DNA from: Sequoia sempervirens
Taxonomy: Eukaryota; Streptophyta; Pinopsida; Cupressales; Cupressaceae
Reading direction: 5' to 3'
NCBI GenBank assembly: GCA_007258455.2
Contig: VDFB02114830.1
Location: forward strand, 124,001-188,000
DNA length: 64,000 nt
In this document: positions 12,420 to 23,932 of the stretch, one piece after another
Position numbering within the stretch: position 1 is the stretch's first letter
How the letters are laid out: each line of letters starts with the position of its first letter
Program-made: the position numbers and the translations under genes
Notes under the pieces: model-generated
Databases searched by the model: none
The model's input: only the letters and a program-made list of their open reading frames with translations
Told to the model about the DNA's origin: nothing

Positions 12420-13330
12420 TCATGCGAATTCAATGAGAAAGCTTTGGCATGAAATATTTGGGCATTTGAACTACAGATATCTTCAGCAGATGTAAACACA
12501 TAACTTAGTGGTTGGTCTTCCAAAGTCTCTTGCATGGATGGTGTTTTTCAAGGTTGTGTTCTTGGAAAGCAACATCAAGATCATTTTCTTAAGGGTCAAG
12601 CTACACATGTAACCACACCCCTTGAGTTGGTCCATAGTGATCTCATGTCATTCCCAACTCCTTCTTTTTTAGGGGCTAAGTATGTGCTCACTTTCATTGA
12701 TGATTTTTCCTGACGCACATGGGTCTACTTTTTGAAGCTCAAGAGTGAGGCTCTCACCATCTTCAAGACCTTCAAAACCTTTGTGGAGAAGCAGTCAATT
12801 TTTTTCTCTTTGATGGATATGCACAAATAATGGGGGGGAGTATGTCAATTAGGAATTTTAGGATTTTTGTAGTGAGCATGGTATTCTTCATCATAACATA
12901 GTTCCTTATAAGTTCCTCAATAGAATGGTGTGGTAGGGAGAAAGAACACGACTCTAAAGGAGATGGCCAATTCTATGATTCATTCTAGGTCCATGGATCT
13001 TGCATTTTGGGCCAAAGTTGTCAATTGTGCCAATTATATTTAGAATTGTATGCCCCACAAGGAAGTGCAGAATATGACTCTTGAGGAGGCTTGGTCTCAT
13101 AGCAAGCCTAATGTATCCTTCTTTAGAGTATTTGGTAGCGAGGCTTGGGCATTCATTCTGGATGGTCAACATAAATTAATGGAGAAGAAGAGTTAGTGGT
13201 ACATCTTTTTTGGCTATTGTAAGGATGTGAAGGCATACAAATTGTTTGATCTTGACACATGAGAGGTTCATTTCTGACATGATTTTTAGTTTGCTAAGTC
13301 CTTCACACAGACAAATCCTCCTTCGACCTC
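12420..13330 (+). pseudogene. copia-1 integrase (decayed)
   Basis: The pre-integrase region is visible at about 12440 (LWHEIFGHLNYRYL, with the His pair of the zinc-binding HHCC module). The core follows (LVHSDLM at about 12630, LTFIDDFS at about 12690, WVYFLKLKSEA at about 12725), then NGVVGRKN at about 12920, where the usual family form is ERKN, so the catalytic Glu position reads Gly. The C-terminal part includes RVFGSEAWAF at about 13128. Several stops and frameshifts interrupt it. It would have joined the DNA copy to the chromosome; it cannot work as it stands. Confidence 0.75.
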
Positions 13331-13373
13331 TTCTTCATCACAACCAACTCAATCTTATTTAGTTGATGATATT

Positions 13374-14294
13374 TTGCTGCTTGAGGAAGATTCTGATGAT
13401 GGTCTTGATCCACCTCCTCCACATTCTTCTACTAGGCCACGATGGGATCATGTTACTCTTGACGAGGTTGTTCCTATTTTTAGTGATCCTACAGACACTC
13501 GCTGCACTCATTCTCAAACTTCAAGAATCAATCTTTTGATTCATGTTGTTTTAGATGATCGTCAAAAGTTTTTAGATGCTTTGGGTATTCTAGAGTGGGA
13601 TAGTGCTATGGTTGGTGAGTATTCTTCTTTGATGAAGAATCATACTTGGGATCTTATATCTTTTCCTAAGGGAAGAAATTTGGTTTGGTACAAGTGGGTG
13701 TATCATACCAAGTATGCAACAAATGGTTATATTGAAAAGTAGAAGGCTCATCTTATTGCAAAGGGATTTTCTCAAGTTGAAGGAATTGGCTATTTTGAAG
13801 CCTTTACTCCTATTTCCAAGATGGATTCTATTCACCTTGTCCTTGCTATAGCTACATCACAAGGATGGTCAATGTATCAAATGGATGTGCAAAGTGCTTT
13901 CTTACATGGATATCTTTATGATGAGATCTATATGGAGCAACCACCAGGTTTTGTGTAGGACTCTTCACTTGTTTTCATACTTCGACGTTCATTGTATGGT
14001 ATAAAAAAATCCCATCGGGCTTGGTATGAGAAGATGGATAGTTTCTTGCTTGCTTCCAGCTATGCTCGTTTCCATTCTGATCCCATAGTTTATAATTAGA
14101 GACATGGAGAGGATATTCTCATACTTATGCTCTACATGGATGATTTGATTCTCATAAAGATCTCCACTTCCATGATTCAAAGTATAGAGTGAGCATTGAT
14201 GGAGCGATTTGATATGATCGACCTTGTTCTTTTTCATTACTTCCTTAGTCTACAAGTTCATCAAACTTTTGAGGGGATCTTCATTTTCCAATAG
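13374..14294 (+). pseudogene. copia-1 reverse transcriptase
   Basis: One frame can be followed with only a few stops. It shows the copia RT landmarks in order: WDSAMVGEYSSLMKNHTWDL (about 13598), KWVYHTKY (about 13695), KAHLIAKGFSQVEGI (after a stop at 13740), QMDVQSAFLHG (about 13880, first catalytic Asp), RSLYGIKK (about 13988) and the active-site box LYMDDLIL, with YMDD at 14133-14144. Most plant copia elements have YVDD; YMDD is a conservative variant. Confidence 0.85.
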
Positions 14295-15079
14295 ATGTAT
14301 GCTCTTGATTTACTTCAGAGATTTGGCATGGTTGATTGCAAGCTTACTCCCACTCCATTTTTCTCAGTTGTTGTACTGTCTACCAGTTGCACTACTCCTA
14401 CAGTTGATCCTACCCTATATCAACAATTGGTTGGAAATCTTTTCTACTTGACACATAGTCGTCTTGATATTTCCTTTGTGGTTGGACTTGTCTCTTGCTT
14501 CTCACAGGAGCCTCATGAGATTCATTGGAAGGCTACCAAATGTATCTTGAGATACATTTAGGGCACTACTCATTTTGGCATTCATTATGTACATTGATTA
14601 TGGGCTTCACTGACTCAGATTGGGTAGGTGATGTCAATGATCGGAAGTCTACTTCTGGCTTTGTCTTTTTCCTCGATTTTGGTATGATTGCATGGTCATA
14701 CAAGAATCATACTACTATTACATTATCATCGATAGAGGATGAGTATCGAGGTACAATTTTGGCTAGTTAAGATGTTTTTTGGATTTGACAGTTGATGACT
14801 AGGTTTGGATTTCCTTCCACTCAGCCCACTACTCTTTGGTGTGACAACCAAAGTTCCATCCATGTCTCTTGCAACCCAATAGAGCATCAGCATACTAAAC
14901 ATATTGAGATCCACATTCACTTCATCAAGTATCTCATCCAGGATGGTGTTCTCAGCTTGGAGTATTTTCCTACAAATCAACAAGTTGTAGACATCTTCAC
15001 TAAACCTTTGGAATTGCCTCATTATCTTCAGTTGCGATCGATGCTTGGGGTGAAGGAAGTTGTCCTTGGGGGATCTTGA
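14295..15079 (+). pseudogene. copia-1 connection and RNase H
   Basis: Two frames joined by a frameshift near 14560. The first has YQQLVGNLFYLTHSRLDISF, the usual sequence between RT and RNase H. The second has TDSDWVGD (14610, catalytic Asp), RKSTSGF, LSSIEDEYR (catalytic Glu region), LWCDNQSS (14836, catalytic Asp) and HTKHIEIHIHFIK, then VVDIFTKPL near 14985 and a stop at 15077-15079. RNase H removes RNA from the RNA/DNA hybrid. The stop precedes the polypurine tract by about 190 bp. Confidence 0.85.
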
Positions 15080-15277
15080 TGATTCCTCCTTCAGTTTTCT
15101 TTTTATATTTTTCTCTCTTTTAGAGAGGAGTTTTCTCCCATGGGGTTTTTCTCTTTTTCTCCTCTTGTGAGATTTTTTTGTTTTGTACATGGGTACCTCA
15201 TTAGGCCTTGTTTTCGAGACCCATATTTTGCATATTTGTATTAGTTTTTTCCTCCCTAAGTTACACTTAAGGTGGGG

Positions 15278-15663
15278 TGTTGGTGTGAATAAGTCTTGTA
15301 CCTAGTTAATTCTTTACTAGGGACTTAGGGGACTTAGTTCACATGTTAAGTTTACTTAGGATATAAGCATTCTTCTAGAATTCTTACTTGTCTTATCTAG
15401 ACAAGTCATAATTGCCTTATCTAGACTTCACATCATCCTAGGTAGTTATGAGTGAGTTGTCTCATGTGATAGGATTAAGACACTTGTCATGATCTTGTCT
15501 TATCCTATCTCTCTCCCTTTCCTTTATAAGCAAGGCGTCTCTAGCATATTTTGCATTGTATTATAGTATTGCATATTGTATTATATTGAAATTCTTGTTT
15601 GGTGGAGTAGCATCTTCCATTGTTGCTTCTCTCTATTTCTTGTGGAGGTTATTTGGTGTTACA
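15278..15663 (+). repeat. copia-1 3' LTR
   Basis: Starts TGTTGGTG directly after the polypurine tract aaggtgggg (15269-15277). The end at ttaca (15663) is chosen because unrelated integrase coding sequence of another element begins just after. A TATA-like element lies at 15533-15539. No second copy was found, so divergence between LTRs cannot be judged. Confidence 0.65.
15533..15539 (+). promoter_or_regulatory. TATA box of copia-1 LTR
   Basis: ctttataag within a pyrimidine-rich stretch, about 255 bp into the LTR and about 125 bp before its end, the usual U3/R boundary position. Confidence 0.5.
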
Positions 15664-15689
15664 AATTGAATATCTTGGTTGCTCACTTC

Positions 15690-16234
15690 AACAAAAGTTA
15701 TGGTTGAGAATGAATATGAAAATAAAAAATTTAAAGTCTGACAGAGGTGGAGAGTTCACCTCCAATTATTTTAATACTTTTTGTGAAGATCATGGGATAA
15801 AGAGACATTTTTCAACTCCTAGGAATCCTCAACGAAATGGAGTAGTGGAAAGGAAGAATAGGACTATTCAAGAAGTAGCAAGGAGAATGATGAGAGAATA
15901 AAATATACCAGATGTCTACTAGAGAGAAGAAATTCATACTATAGTCTGCATACTTAATAGAGAACAAGCAAGGACAAACAACTTAAATAATCCCTATGAG
16001 CTATGGTATGGAAGAACTCCTAATGTCAAATATTTCAAAGTGTTTGGAAGCAAGTGTTATATCAATAGAGATGAAGAAAACTTAGGAAAGTTTGATACAA
16101 GATCTGATGAAGGAATCTTCCTTAGATATTCTACAAAAAGCAAGGTTGATCGATGCTACAACAAGAGGCAAAAAAAATTGTTGAAAGTGCAAGTATCAAG
16201 GTGGATGAAGACTTACATAAAGGTTCGGTTTTGA
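15690..16234 (+). pseudogene. copia-2 integrase, C-terminal two thirds
   Basis: Frame 2 reads LKSDRGGEFTSNYF (about 15730; catalytic Asp region), HFSTPRNPQRNGVVERKNRT (about 15810; catalytic Glu in ERKN intact) and, after two stops at 15899 and 15919, NNPYELWYGRTPNVKYFKVF (about 15990) and GSKCYINRDEENLGKFD. The N-terminal zinc-binding part is absent because the element begins here. Only two stops in about 180 codons: less decayed than the copia-3 copy. Confidence 0.85.
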
Positions 16235-16356
16235 TAAATGGATATGAATTAGATGATTCCTCTTGTAGAGAAGAAGAAAAGGATGAAGGTAAGGAAAGAG
16301 AAGTATAGGTTGAAGAGGAAGAAGCTCTAGAAAGGATCCCTAAGACTCCTAAGTAT

Positions 16357-17300
16357 GTGAAGAAGAATAATTATAAAGATCATATAATTGGTGACAAAAG
16401 TAGAGGTGTATTGACAAGAAGAGAGGCTGTTATGACAGAAGAACAAGTAAACTCATGTATACTTTCCAAAGTTGAACCTAAAACAATGATTGAAGCATGC
16501 AAAAATGAGTATTGGATCAAGGCTATGGAAGAAGAACTAATGCAGATTGAGAAGAATCAAATTTGGGAACTTTTCCCAAGGCCAAAAAAAAAGAATTTGA
16601 TTGTAACTAAATGGGTATATTGGAACAAGTTGAGTGAGAGTGGAGTTGTTAGGAATAAGGAAAGACTTGTATGCAAGGGTTACTCACAAGTAGAAGGAAT
16701 ATATTTTGAAGATATTTGTTGTGGTGGCAAGAATGGAAGCTATTAGGATGTTTTTGTCTTTTAAAGCACATAAGGATTTTAAAGTATATTATACGGATGT
16801 GAAGTTTGCAGTCTTGAATGGTGAGTTGGAAGAAGAGGTATATATTGAACAAGCGGAAGGATTTTAATTATCAGATAACCCTAATATGGTCTATAGATTA
16901 AAGAAGGCATTATATGGACTCAAGCAAGCTCCTAAAGCTTGGTATGAAAGATTGAATAGGTACTTGTTGTAATAGGGATTCAATAAAGGTGTCGTAGATA
17001 GAAATATTTATTTTAAAGTTGAAAAAGATCAAATATTGATTGTGGTTGTGTATGTTGATGATATAATTTTTGGAGGAAATGAAGCTATGTGCAAAATATT
17101 TTTAGAACAAATGTAAAATGAGTTTGAAATGTCAAGGTTTGGGGAGATGAATTCTTCCTTGTACTACAAGTCATTAGATAAAAAAAGGTATCTTCATTTT
17201 ACAATCAAAATATGTCAAGGAAATGCTAAAGAAGTTTGGAATGGAAGACTCAAAACTGGTATGTAATCCCATGGTTATTGGTTGTAAGTTGAGCAAGAAT
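16357..17300 (+). pseudogene. copia-2 reverse transcriptase
   Basis: Landmarks: EACKNEYWIKAMEEELMQIE (16495), IVTKWVYWNKLSESGVV (16601), CKGYSQVEGI (16672), a disturbed stretch where the family normally has its FAPV box (16710-16745, frameshift), DVKFAVLNGELEEEVYIEQ (about 16797; first catalytic Asp), [17 protein letters not shown] (about 16910) and YVDDIIFGG with YVDD at 17051-17062. Several stops and at least two frameshifts. The active-site box is intact but the frame is not. Confidence 0.85.
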
Positions 17301-17309
17301 GATGAATCT

Positions 17310-17866
17310 CCTAAGACTAATTAGAGTAAGTATATATCAATTATTCGAGGATTGTTGTATCTAACTGCTACTAGACCAGATATCATGCATGTAGTTTTTC
17401 TTTTGGTTAGATTTCAAGAAGATCCTAGAGAGTCACATGTGGCAATAGTAAAGAAAATATTCAGATACTTGAAGGGTACTCTAGTACATGGCCTGTGTTA
17501 TCCAAAGGATATTGATTTCTCTCTAAGTGCTTATATAGATGCAGATTGGGCAGGTTGTGTGGATTTCAATGCCAAATAAAGTACAAGTGGTGGTTCTTTC
17601 TTTCTTAGAAGTAGGTTGGTGTCTTGGCTAAGCAAAAATCAAGGTTTAGTATCATTATCTACTATAGAAGAAAAATGCATTGCAACAACATCTTGTTGCA
17701 CATAGGTGTTGTGGATGAAACAGACTTTTGAAGGATATCCGAGTAGTATATGATGAACCTCTTTCTATCTTCTATGACAATACAAGTGCTATCAACATTT
17801 CAAAGAATTTGGTAATGCATTCAAGAACAAAGAATATCTCAATCTGTTACCACTTTTTGAGAGAGA
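17310..17866 (+). pseudogene. copia-2 RNase H, truncated
   Basis: Shows LLYLTATRPDIMHVVFL (17352), FRYLKGTLVHGLCY (about 17460), YIDADWAGCVD (17533; catalytic Asp), STSGGSFFL after a stop at 17578, LVSLSTIEEKCIATTSC (catalytic Glu region), then FYDNTSAINISKNLVMHSRT (about 17772) in another frame and YHFLRE at about 17850. The last 40-50 residues normally ending in the ADIFTK box are missing; the sequence changes character at about 17867. Confidence 0.8.
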
Positions 17867-19395
17867 GTATAAGACCCCATTCCTTGTGACCTTATTGATC
17901 CTATTAGTTTTTGATGATTTATGTGTTATTTCATGTTGAAAGTACACATGAGTGATGATTGTTGCTACACCATGAAGATGTTCATATTCTTGAATAATCC
18001 TATCTAATAAATGTTGTGAATTCTTGTGATAGTCAGACAAGTTCCATTCTCTATCTACGTAATTATGTAATGACCAATATGCTCGGTTATTGGTAATATT
18101 ATTATGTATATTAAGTGGATTACATTATGTTAGGTGATTACATATCATAGATGTGGGTAGGTGTGAATATGAAGAAAAGTATTGATATTCAATATTACTT
18201 ATAGTAGTATGCATTATAAGTTAAATATTTTATTGACATAAGTGATGATATTTTGATAACAAATAGTATTCACTCAATTGTTCCTTGAATCCATAATAGG
18301 TATCATGTGAGTAAGGAGTGTTAAATTGTATGTTACTTTGTAGATTAGTGGATCTAATTTCTTGGTTGATTATTATTCTTGGAATTTTTAATTCATGTGT
18401 CATTTGTTTTAATTATCATTAATTATGAGTAATACTGACACACATTCTTGGTTGAGTAAATAGGTAAAAATTGGCCAATGTTGATAAGGGGGTCACATAG
18501 CTAATTTCATTATTGTATCCTTGTGAAATATTAATCTTTCCATGGGCATGTGATTTAACCTTGTTTTGTGTGGTTTGGGTTGTGTGTATGTGAGAGTTGT
18601 TTTATTAATCTCTTGATTCATTTTATTAAAATGGTCACTTAATTTATGTTTTATGAAGTCCTTATGTGGTCTTAATTATTTGAAATGTTTCATAGGTGAT
18701 AGGTTTATGGGTTAGAGGTATTTTTATCCCATAAAATCCCTTTTATAAAGTCCAAAACCCACTCTAATTACTCACTTATGAGAAGTGACGAAAATTGGAG
18801 TTGAAAGGGTTATTGGGAAGTTGAAAAAGAGGTTGCCTTTTTTCCTTCCATTTATTCTCTCTAATTTTGTGGAGGAGGGGGTTTTCTCTCTTTTGGTTTT
18901 TTGGATTGTTCTTGATTTCATGTTTGGTTTCTTCATTCTTCATTTTGAATTCTTGCCATGTTTGTGAAGGAGGAGCAATGGCAGAGAGTTCTTGGAGAGA
19001 TGTTTCCTCAAGTTGGATAGAAAACTTTCTTGGTGAGGTCTAACCTTTTAGTTATCAATCTTTGTTGATTTGTAACATGAGTTTTTTGGTCATATTGATC
19101 TTTCTTATAACAAAATATATGTGAAATTTGATGTTTAATTTCTTGTGTTGCTACAAGTAATGTGTTGGGGTTTGCATTGGTTGAATCTTCCACCTTGTTT
19201 AGTTTATTTTCATTTCTACCCTTTTGTGTGTTAAAATAAAGAAATATGAATGCAAGATGAACTGTGATGTGCAAAGTATATAAAGTATAAACTTTTCTAG
19301 GAGACCTTGTGATTAGTGTTTTTAATGTGTTAAGTTTATTAATGTGGATGTTTCATGTTACACTTTGGATTGTGGATCCTATGTGGGAAGTTGTT
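17867..19395. other. unassigned, LTR-like base composition, no gene
   Basis: AT-rich stretch without a supported reading frame. A TATA-like element (ttttataaag, 18741-18750) is followed by a purine/pyrimidine-biased leader-like tract (18780-19020), which would fit an LTR or a promoter remnant, but no terminal pair or primer site was found. The 60-codon frame at 18785-18967 has no recognisable feature. Confidence 0.3.
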
Positions 19396-20582
19396 GATGG
19401 TGTTTTCTGCACAGCAACAACTCAGACAGAAAATGATATTCTATCTCTCTTGAAAGATAATCTTCAACAATAAATTGCTGAAAATCACCCCAAGGTCTCT
19501 CGGGTGTCAGGTCATAACAATGCATAAACAACTCAGATAATATGTGAAAATGCTAGTAATCACAAGGGGCCTTACAAATGAACAATGCTGGAAGTGAATT
19601 TTCATCAAATGCAACAATATAGTGATGCTTTCAATCCTAAAACTAACCCAGATTCAAAATAAACAGCAAAAGAGATAAGGGTTTAGAGAGATTCTATTCT
19701 ATTCTAACTCCTAAGATTAACAATGCAAATGATAAAACACTTGAGGTGGACCAATCCCCACGAAACCAATCTCTGCTTGATCAAGATAAATCTACAATCT
19801 TACAGAAACAATGCAATCTTCTAAGGTTTTAGAGATTTTCAGATCATGAACATTCACCCAAGACAACCCAATTGCAGTTGAAATGAATAAATCTCCACAA
19901 TTGAACCAAACAAAATGAATATAAAGGTCTAGGCTAACTTTGCAAAGTAAATAACAATCAGCTAGCTACAAAAAGTATGGACCAGGGATTGCTGCAAACA
20001 CTTCAAACATTAAATCATAAACATCATTGAATTGGATTTAAATCTAAATCTAACAACCTTGAGCAATTTGAAAGATAGAATCATAAGAACCATGCAAGAT
20101 TAGTCAACACAAAAGAGATCACCAGAAAATCACAATGCCTTCAATTGTATTGAATCACCAAACTCCAGCAACAATTCCAATGTTCTGTTACAGCATTTGC
20201 TTGAAATAAGCTAACTCCTAACTCTAACTACTACTAAACTCGCTTGTATCTATCCATGCATTCCTCTGTTCTCTATTCTATCTATCTACCCCATTACAAA
20301 TGAGGCAAAAATGTCATTTATAGAAAACCCCAAACATGTCGGCCCAATTAGATTTTACAATAATAACTGGCCCCAAAACAGGTCAGCCAGGAGAATTTTA
20401 AAATAGGACAAGATTTGCATTAAATGCATGAATATTATCCATGTTGGCCTACGATCTCCAGCAAGATCAGATTCATGTGTCTTCCAGAAAGTCCTCCAGC
20501 TGTAGATAGTTTTGGCACAGATTCTTAGGCAGGTCCCACTTTTAATATCTATTTAATCCTGAAAAATAGATATCATCATCAA
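19396..20582 (-). mobile_element. possible solo LTR, minus strand
   Basis: The unit begins TGATGGTG and ends CATCATCA, so it has matching short inverted ends. On the minus strand it contains a TATA-like element (ctataaatgac, around 20315-20325). The body has no ORF. No target-site duplication is visible at the chosen ends and there is no second copy in the window, so this is tentative. Confidence 0.35.
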
Positions 20583-20862
20583 TAGCTCACATGTTAAAAA
20601 TCCAATCCAAAATAAATTTGAATAAAAGTTTGACCTTTTCTAAAAAACTTATATTTTTATAAGGAAACTTTCCATTTTCAGAATTTTTCCGCTTTTGGAA
20701 ATTTTATTTTCAAATCTTTTCAAGAAATTTTCATTTTCAGGAACATTTTTAAAAAATTCCATTTTGGAAAAAATAAATAAATAATTATTTTCAAAAAATT
20801 CCATTCTGAAAAATTTTGGGATTTGGGCCCTTCCGAGGAAATCAGACCAAGGGGAAAATCTG

Positions 20863-20940
20863 GAAAATCTAGGCAGACAGGAATCTAGGAAAATCCAGGC
20901 AGATAGGAATCTAGAAAAATCTAGGCAGATAGGAATCACA
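20863..20940 (+). repeat. three tandem 26-bp repeats
   Basis: Units at 20863-20888, 20889-20914 and 20915-20940, built on gaaaatctaggcagat followed by aggaatctag. The first two differ at two positions; the third is diverged at its ends. They lie in a stretch with several imperfect attttcaaaaaattcca-like repeats (20690-20815). Function unknown. Confidence 0.85.
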
Positions 20941-23115
20941 AATGACAGGGGAAAATCCCAGCTGATCTAGGGGCGGAAAATCGGATTTTATGTTCAAAAC
21001 TTAGTTTTTTCGGCACAACTCGGGGGAAGGACTTGGACAAGCAAGATGAACATCTAAGGACCTCCAAAGGCAATGAAATCAATAAAATTAAGGGGCCAAA
21101 AGACACCAAAAGCCAGAGCAAAAAGAGGGTCCCTACTTTCAGTGGGGCGTGTGTGCAAAACTGCACAACAAAAGTATTCTATGGAAATGCTATTTGACTC
21201 TAGCTCGGGGGTGGATTGAATCTCAATCCTATGGTTGGGTGGAGAGCGCATTGGCTCATATTATTTTTTATTCTTTGTGTATCTTTGTATTTCAGGTATA
21301 TGTGTTGAATAAGAAAAAATATCATGGGAATTTCAGCCAATGGATTTCAAGAGATAAACAAGATGGTTTTGGTTGAGGTAACAATATTGTTGCCCTTATG
21401 CCAAACAATAATTTGTTTAAAAGTAGTTTCATGTATTTGATCATAAAAATTGATAAAAATTCTATTGAAGCATATAATTTAATGGGTTTTACTATTATTA
21501 ATCTCAAAAAAACATATTCAAAAATTGCATTAACCTAGATCACCAATTATGATTTATCAAGAAAACATTGACATCCTTATTCACAATAAAAATCTGTCAT
21601 AAAATAGTCCTAAAAATTTGTTCACACAGAATGAAAATAAAGAGTTAGATAATAAAATTTGAAGGGTTTCTAGAAATCAAATATTTGTAAAACATATCCA
21701 AAAATCAAAGAAACCAAATAAACCAAATAGAATTTATGATTAAAACATTATTGTCTCCTACTTTGAAACTAAAATAGTAAATTGAAAACCAAAATAAATT
21801 GAGTGAAACCAAGTTAGGCTATCATGTAGGAAAGAGAAATATCTGAAGGAAATTTTCTATAAGATAGAAACATGAGAAAAAAACCCTTACATGGATTCTT
21901 AAGTTAGTTTTTAAAAATTAGTTTCTAGTTATCCATTAAGAGCCTTAATAGTATAGTACTTCGAATTATTGGCTCCAAATTGTTGATTTTATTTATCCTC
22001 TTATTTTCAGGATTGTGTTCTTGTTAGAGAGTTTAATTATTTATTTGATTTATTAGTGGATGAAGAATATCTCCATTTAATCCAAGAATAAGAATATTTT
22101 AATTTATATCATTTTGTGATTCAAACAACTTACCATAGAAGAGTCTAGGTATAGTAAGAAAAGTTGGTAATTGAAATCACCTAGGAATTTTTGGGTAGAG
22201 TTATGAAGTAAAGAAATAAGGTTTAATTTGTGAAATATAACATTAAAGCTTCTAAATCCATTAAATTATAGTTACTAACAAACATTTAAAATGAACTAAA
22301 TAGTCATGAATTATGTGTATATGTTTAGTTGTGTGTGTATACTACAAATATACATAATCAATCTCAAGATGTTGAGTTATTAGTCCTATAGTTAGGGTGT
22401 TCAATATTGGATGGTATAGTTCTTGTTAGCTTATTTCTTGTATGCGTATGCTTGTAATATTGGTTTAAATTATTGTCTTCATTTCTAATTATTAGGCATT
22501 AAAAATAGTTCACTTGGAAAGGTAAATAGATTGAGGTCGGTTCAACACTTACGATGCATCTCTAGTATTTGATTCTATTACATATCTCAACCTTTATGTA
22601 ATCTTGATTTTACCTTCACTAACAATTTCAGATGTCCTATTTGATTTAGATTTAATGGTAATAATATATTTGGGGGGATAAGTTAATGTTATTGTGGAAA
22701 TTTATACTAACCATATCAAAATATGGTCCATGTTTATGTTTAGTTTAAATGAATATAAATGATGTTGAAAATTAGTGTAAATTGGCAATAGAAATGTTTG
22801 ATTTCAAAAAAAAAAAATCATTCATTTTTTTTATATTAACATTGGGTGTGTACATTATCAAAATCGTCATAAAGTAATGATTGTGAAATTACTTAGTGAC
22901 AATATCATTATTATTTATTACTATTCCCTCTTGTAAATATAATTGTTGGATTGGCAAAGAAAGTATCTAACTTGAAAATATTATTTTGGATCATGCAAGG
23001 CTTCATCATCATTTCTATCATTAGACAAGTTATGAATTGAGTAGTTTATCTTTAATTATTCTATTTATTATTTACTACTCTTATTTAGTTACCTTATAGT
23101 ATTATATTAGCATAA
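20941..23115. other. no gene seen
   Basis: AT-rich, no supported coding region, RNA gene or element boundary. The short minus-strand frames at 20936-21251 and the plus-strand frame at 21149 show no motif. Poly-A and poly-T runs (for example 22807-22818) are the only simple repeats. Confidence 0.5.
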
Positions 23116-23932
23116 TCTTGGGGAGGGCATTACAGAGAAGGTTATAGAGAATGAGGTGAAGTTGGAGTATGTGCCTATAAAGGATCAAGTTGCGGATATT
23201 TTCACTTAGGCTTTTTCTAAGGATACTTTTGAGTATCTCCAAGAGAAGTTAGGGGTTATTTCCCCTCCTTTCAATTAGATGCATAAGGTTAGGCATTAGT
23301 CCAATGGATTTCAAGATTCATTCTATATTCTGGACTAATGTCGATGGCTACCTCTCAAGGGGAGTAGGTAGTGCTATTGTTGGTTGAACTATAGTTAGAA
23401 GGAGTACTTGTGTTGTCATTGTGTAAGTGCAGATGTTTTCCTTTGTTATTTGTGTCAAAGGATATGAGCAAAAGAGTAGGTAGTTGTGGTTGTTGACTGG
23501 TGTAGTATGTTGTGTGTCCCTAAGGGGTAGTGTGCAGATAGTTGAAATGAAAAGGTGTGTAGAGAAGGTGTGAAGAAAAAGAGTGTAGTAAAAGAAAAGG
23601 AAGTTGTAGAGCAGTGGAAGGTGAGAACAGTGGTTGCCCCTTATAAGAATTTTCCTTTGGGGGAAAGTAGATATATATGTGAATGATTTCAAAGGGGAAG
23701 AAAAAAGGACATGTGTTGCCCTTTTCCATTGATGTCAAAGGGGGAGATATTTAATTGAAAAACCTTATCGTGTAAGGGGGAGAAAAGAGAAAGTGTTGGA
23801 AAGAATAAATGCTTGTGTAAGGGGGAGCAATGTATACTATTGTGTAGAATGTTTTGGTGATTAGAATTTTGTTGCTATTGTTATTGTTGTTTTTTCACAT
23901 CATGTCTTACTGTCAATGATAAAGGGGGAGAT
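23116..23932 (+). mobile_element. Sirevirus-like copia, 3' internal end with multiple polypurine tracts
   Basis: The frame at 23125-23275 reads EYVPIKDQVADIFT, then a stop, AFSKDTFEYLQEKLGVI: the C-terminal end of copia RNase H. It is followed by about 660 bp of non-coding sequence with repeated polypurine tracts: 23737-23746, 23774-23783, 23819-23827 and 23921-23931, each built on aaggggga(g). The last runs into the LTR start. Repeated tracts of this kind upstream of the 3' LTR are a known hallmark of Sireviruses (SIRE/Maximus lineage). Upstream pol is missing. Confidence 0.7.

Larger units (their letters stand above)
11580..15663 (+). mobile_element. copia-1: Ty1/copia element with 3' LTR, 5' LTR not found
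   Basis: The gene order is gag (zinc knuckle), protease, integrase, reverse transcriptase, RNase H, then a polypurine tract and LTR: the Ty1/copia order on the plus strand. Frames are broken by stops and frameshifts but each domain can be read. The LTR at 15278-15663 starts TGTTGGTG, is about 386 bp and has a TATA element. No copy of this LTR is seen upstream, so the 5' end was lost by deletion or recombination. Immediately after the LTR the integrase part of another copia element begins. Confidence 0.85.
15664..17866 (+). mobile_element. copia-2: truncated Ty1/copia element (integrase to RNase H)
   Basis: Starts abruptly in integrase right after the copia-1 LTR and stops abruptly near the end of RNase H (YHFLRE at about 17850). 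Neither gag and protease nor LTRs are seen. The protein sequence differs clearly from copia-1, so it is another lineage. The simplest reading is that copia-1 inserted in copia-2, with the 5' part of copia-2 later lost, but no target-site duplication can be shown. Confidence 0.8.
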
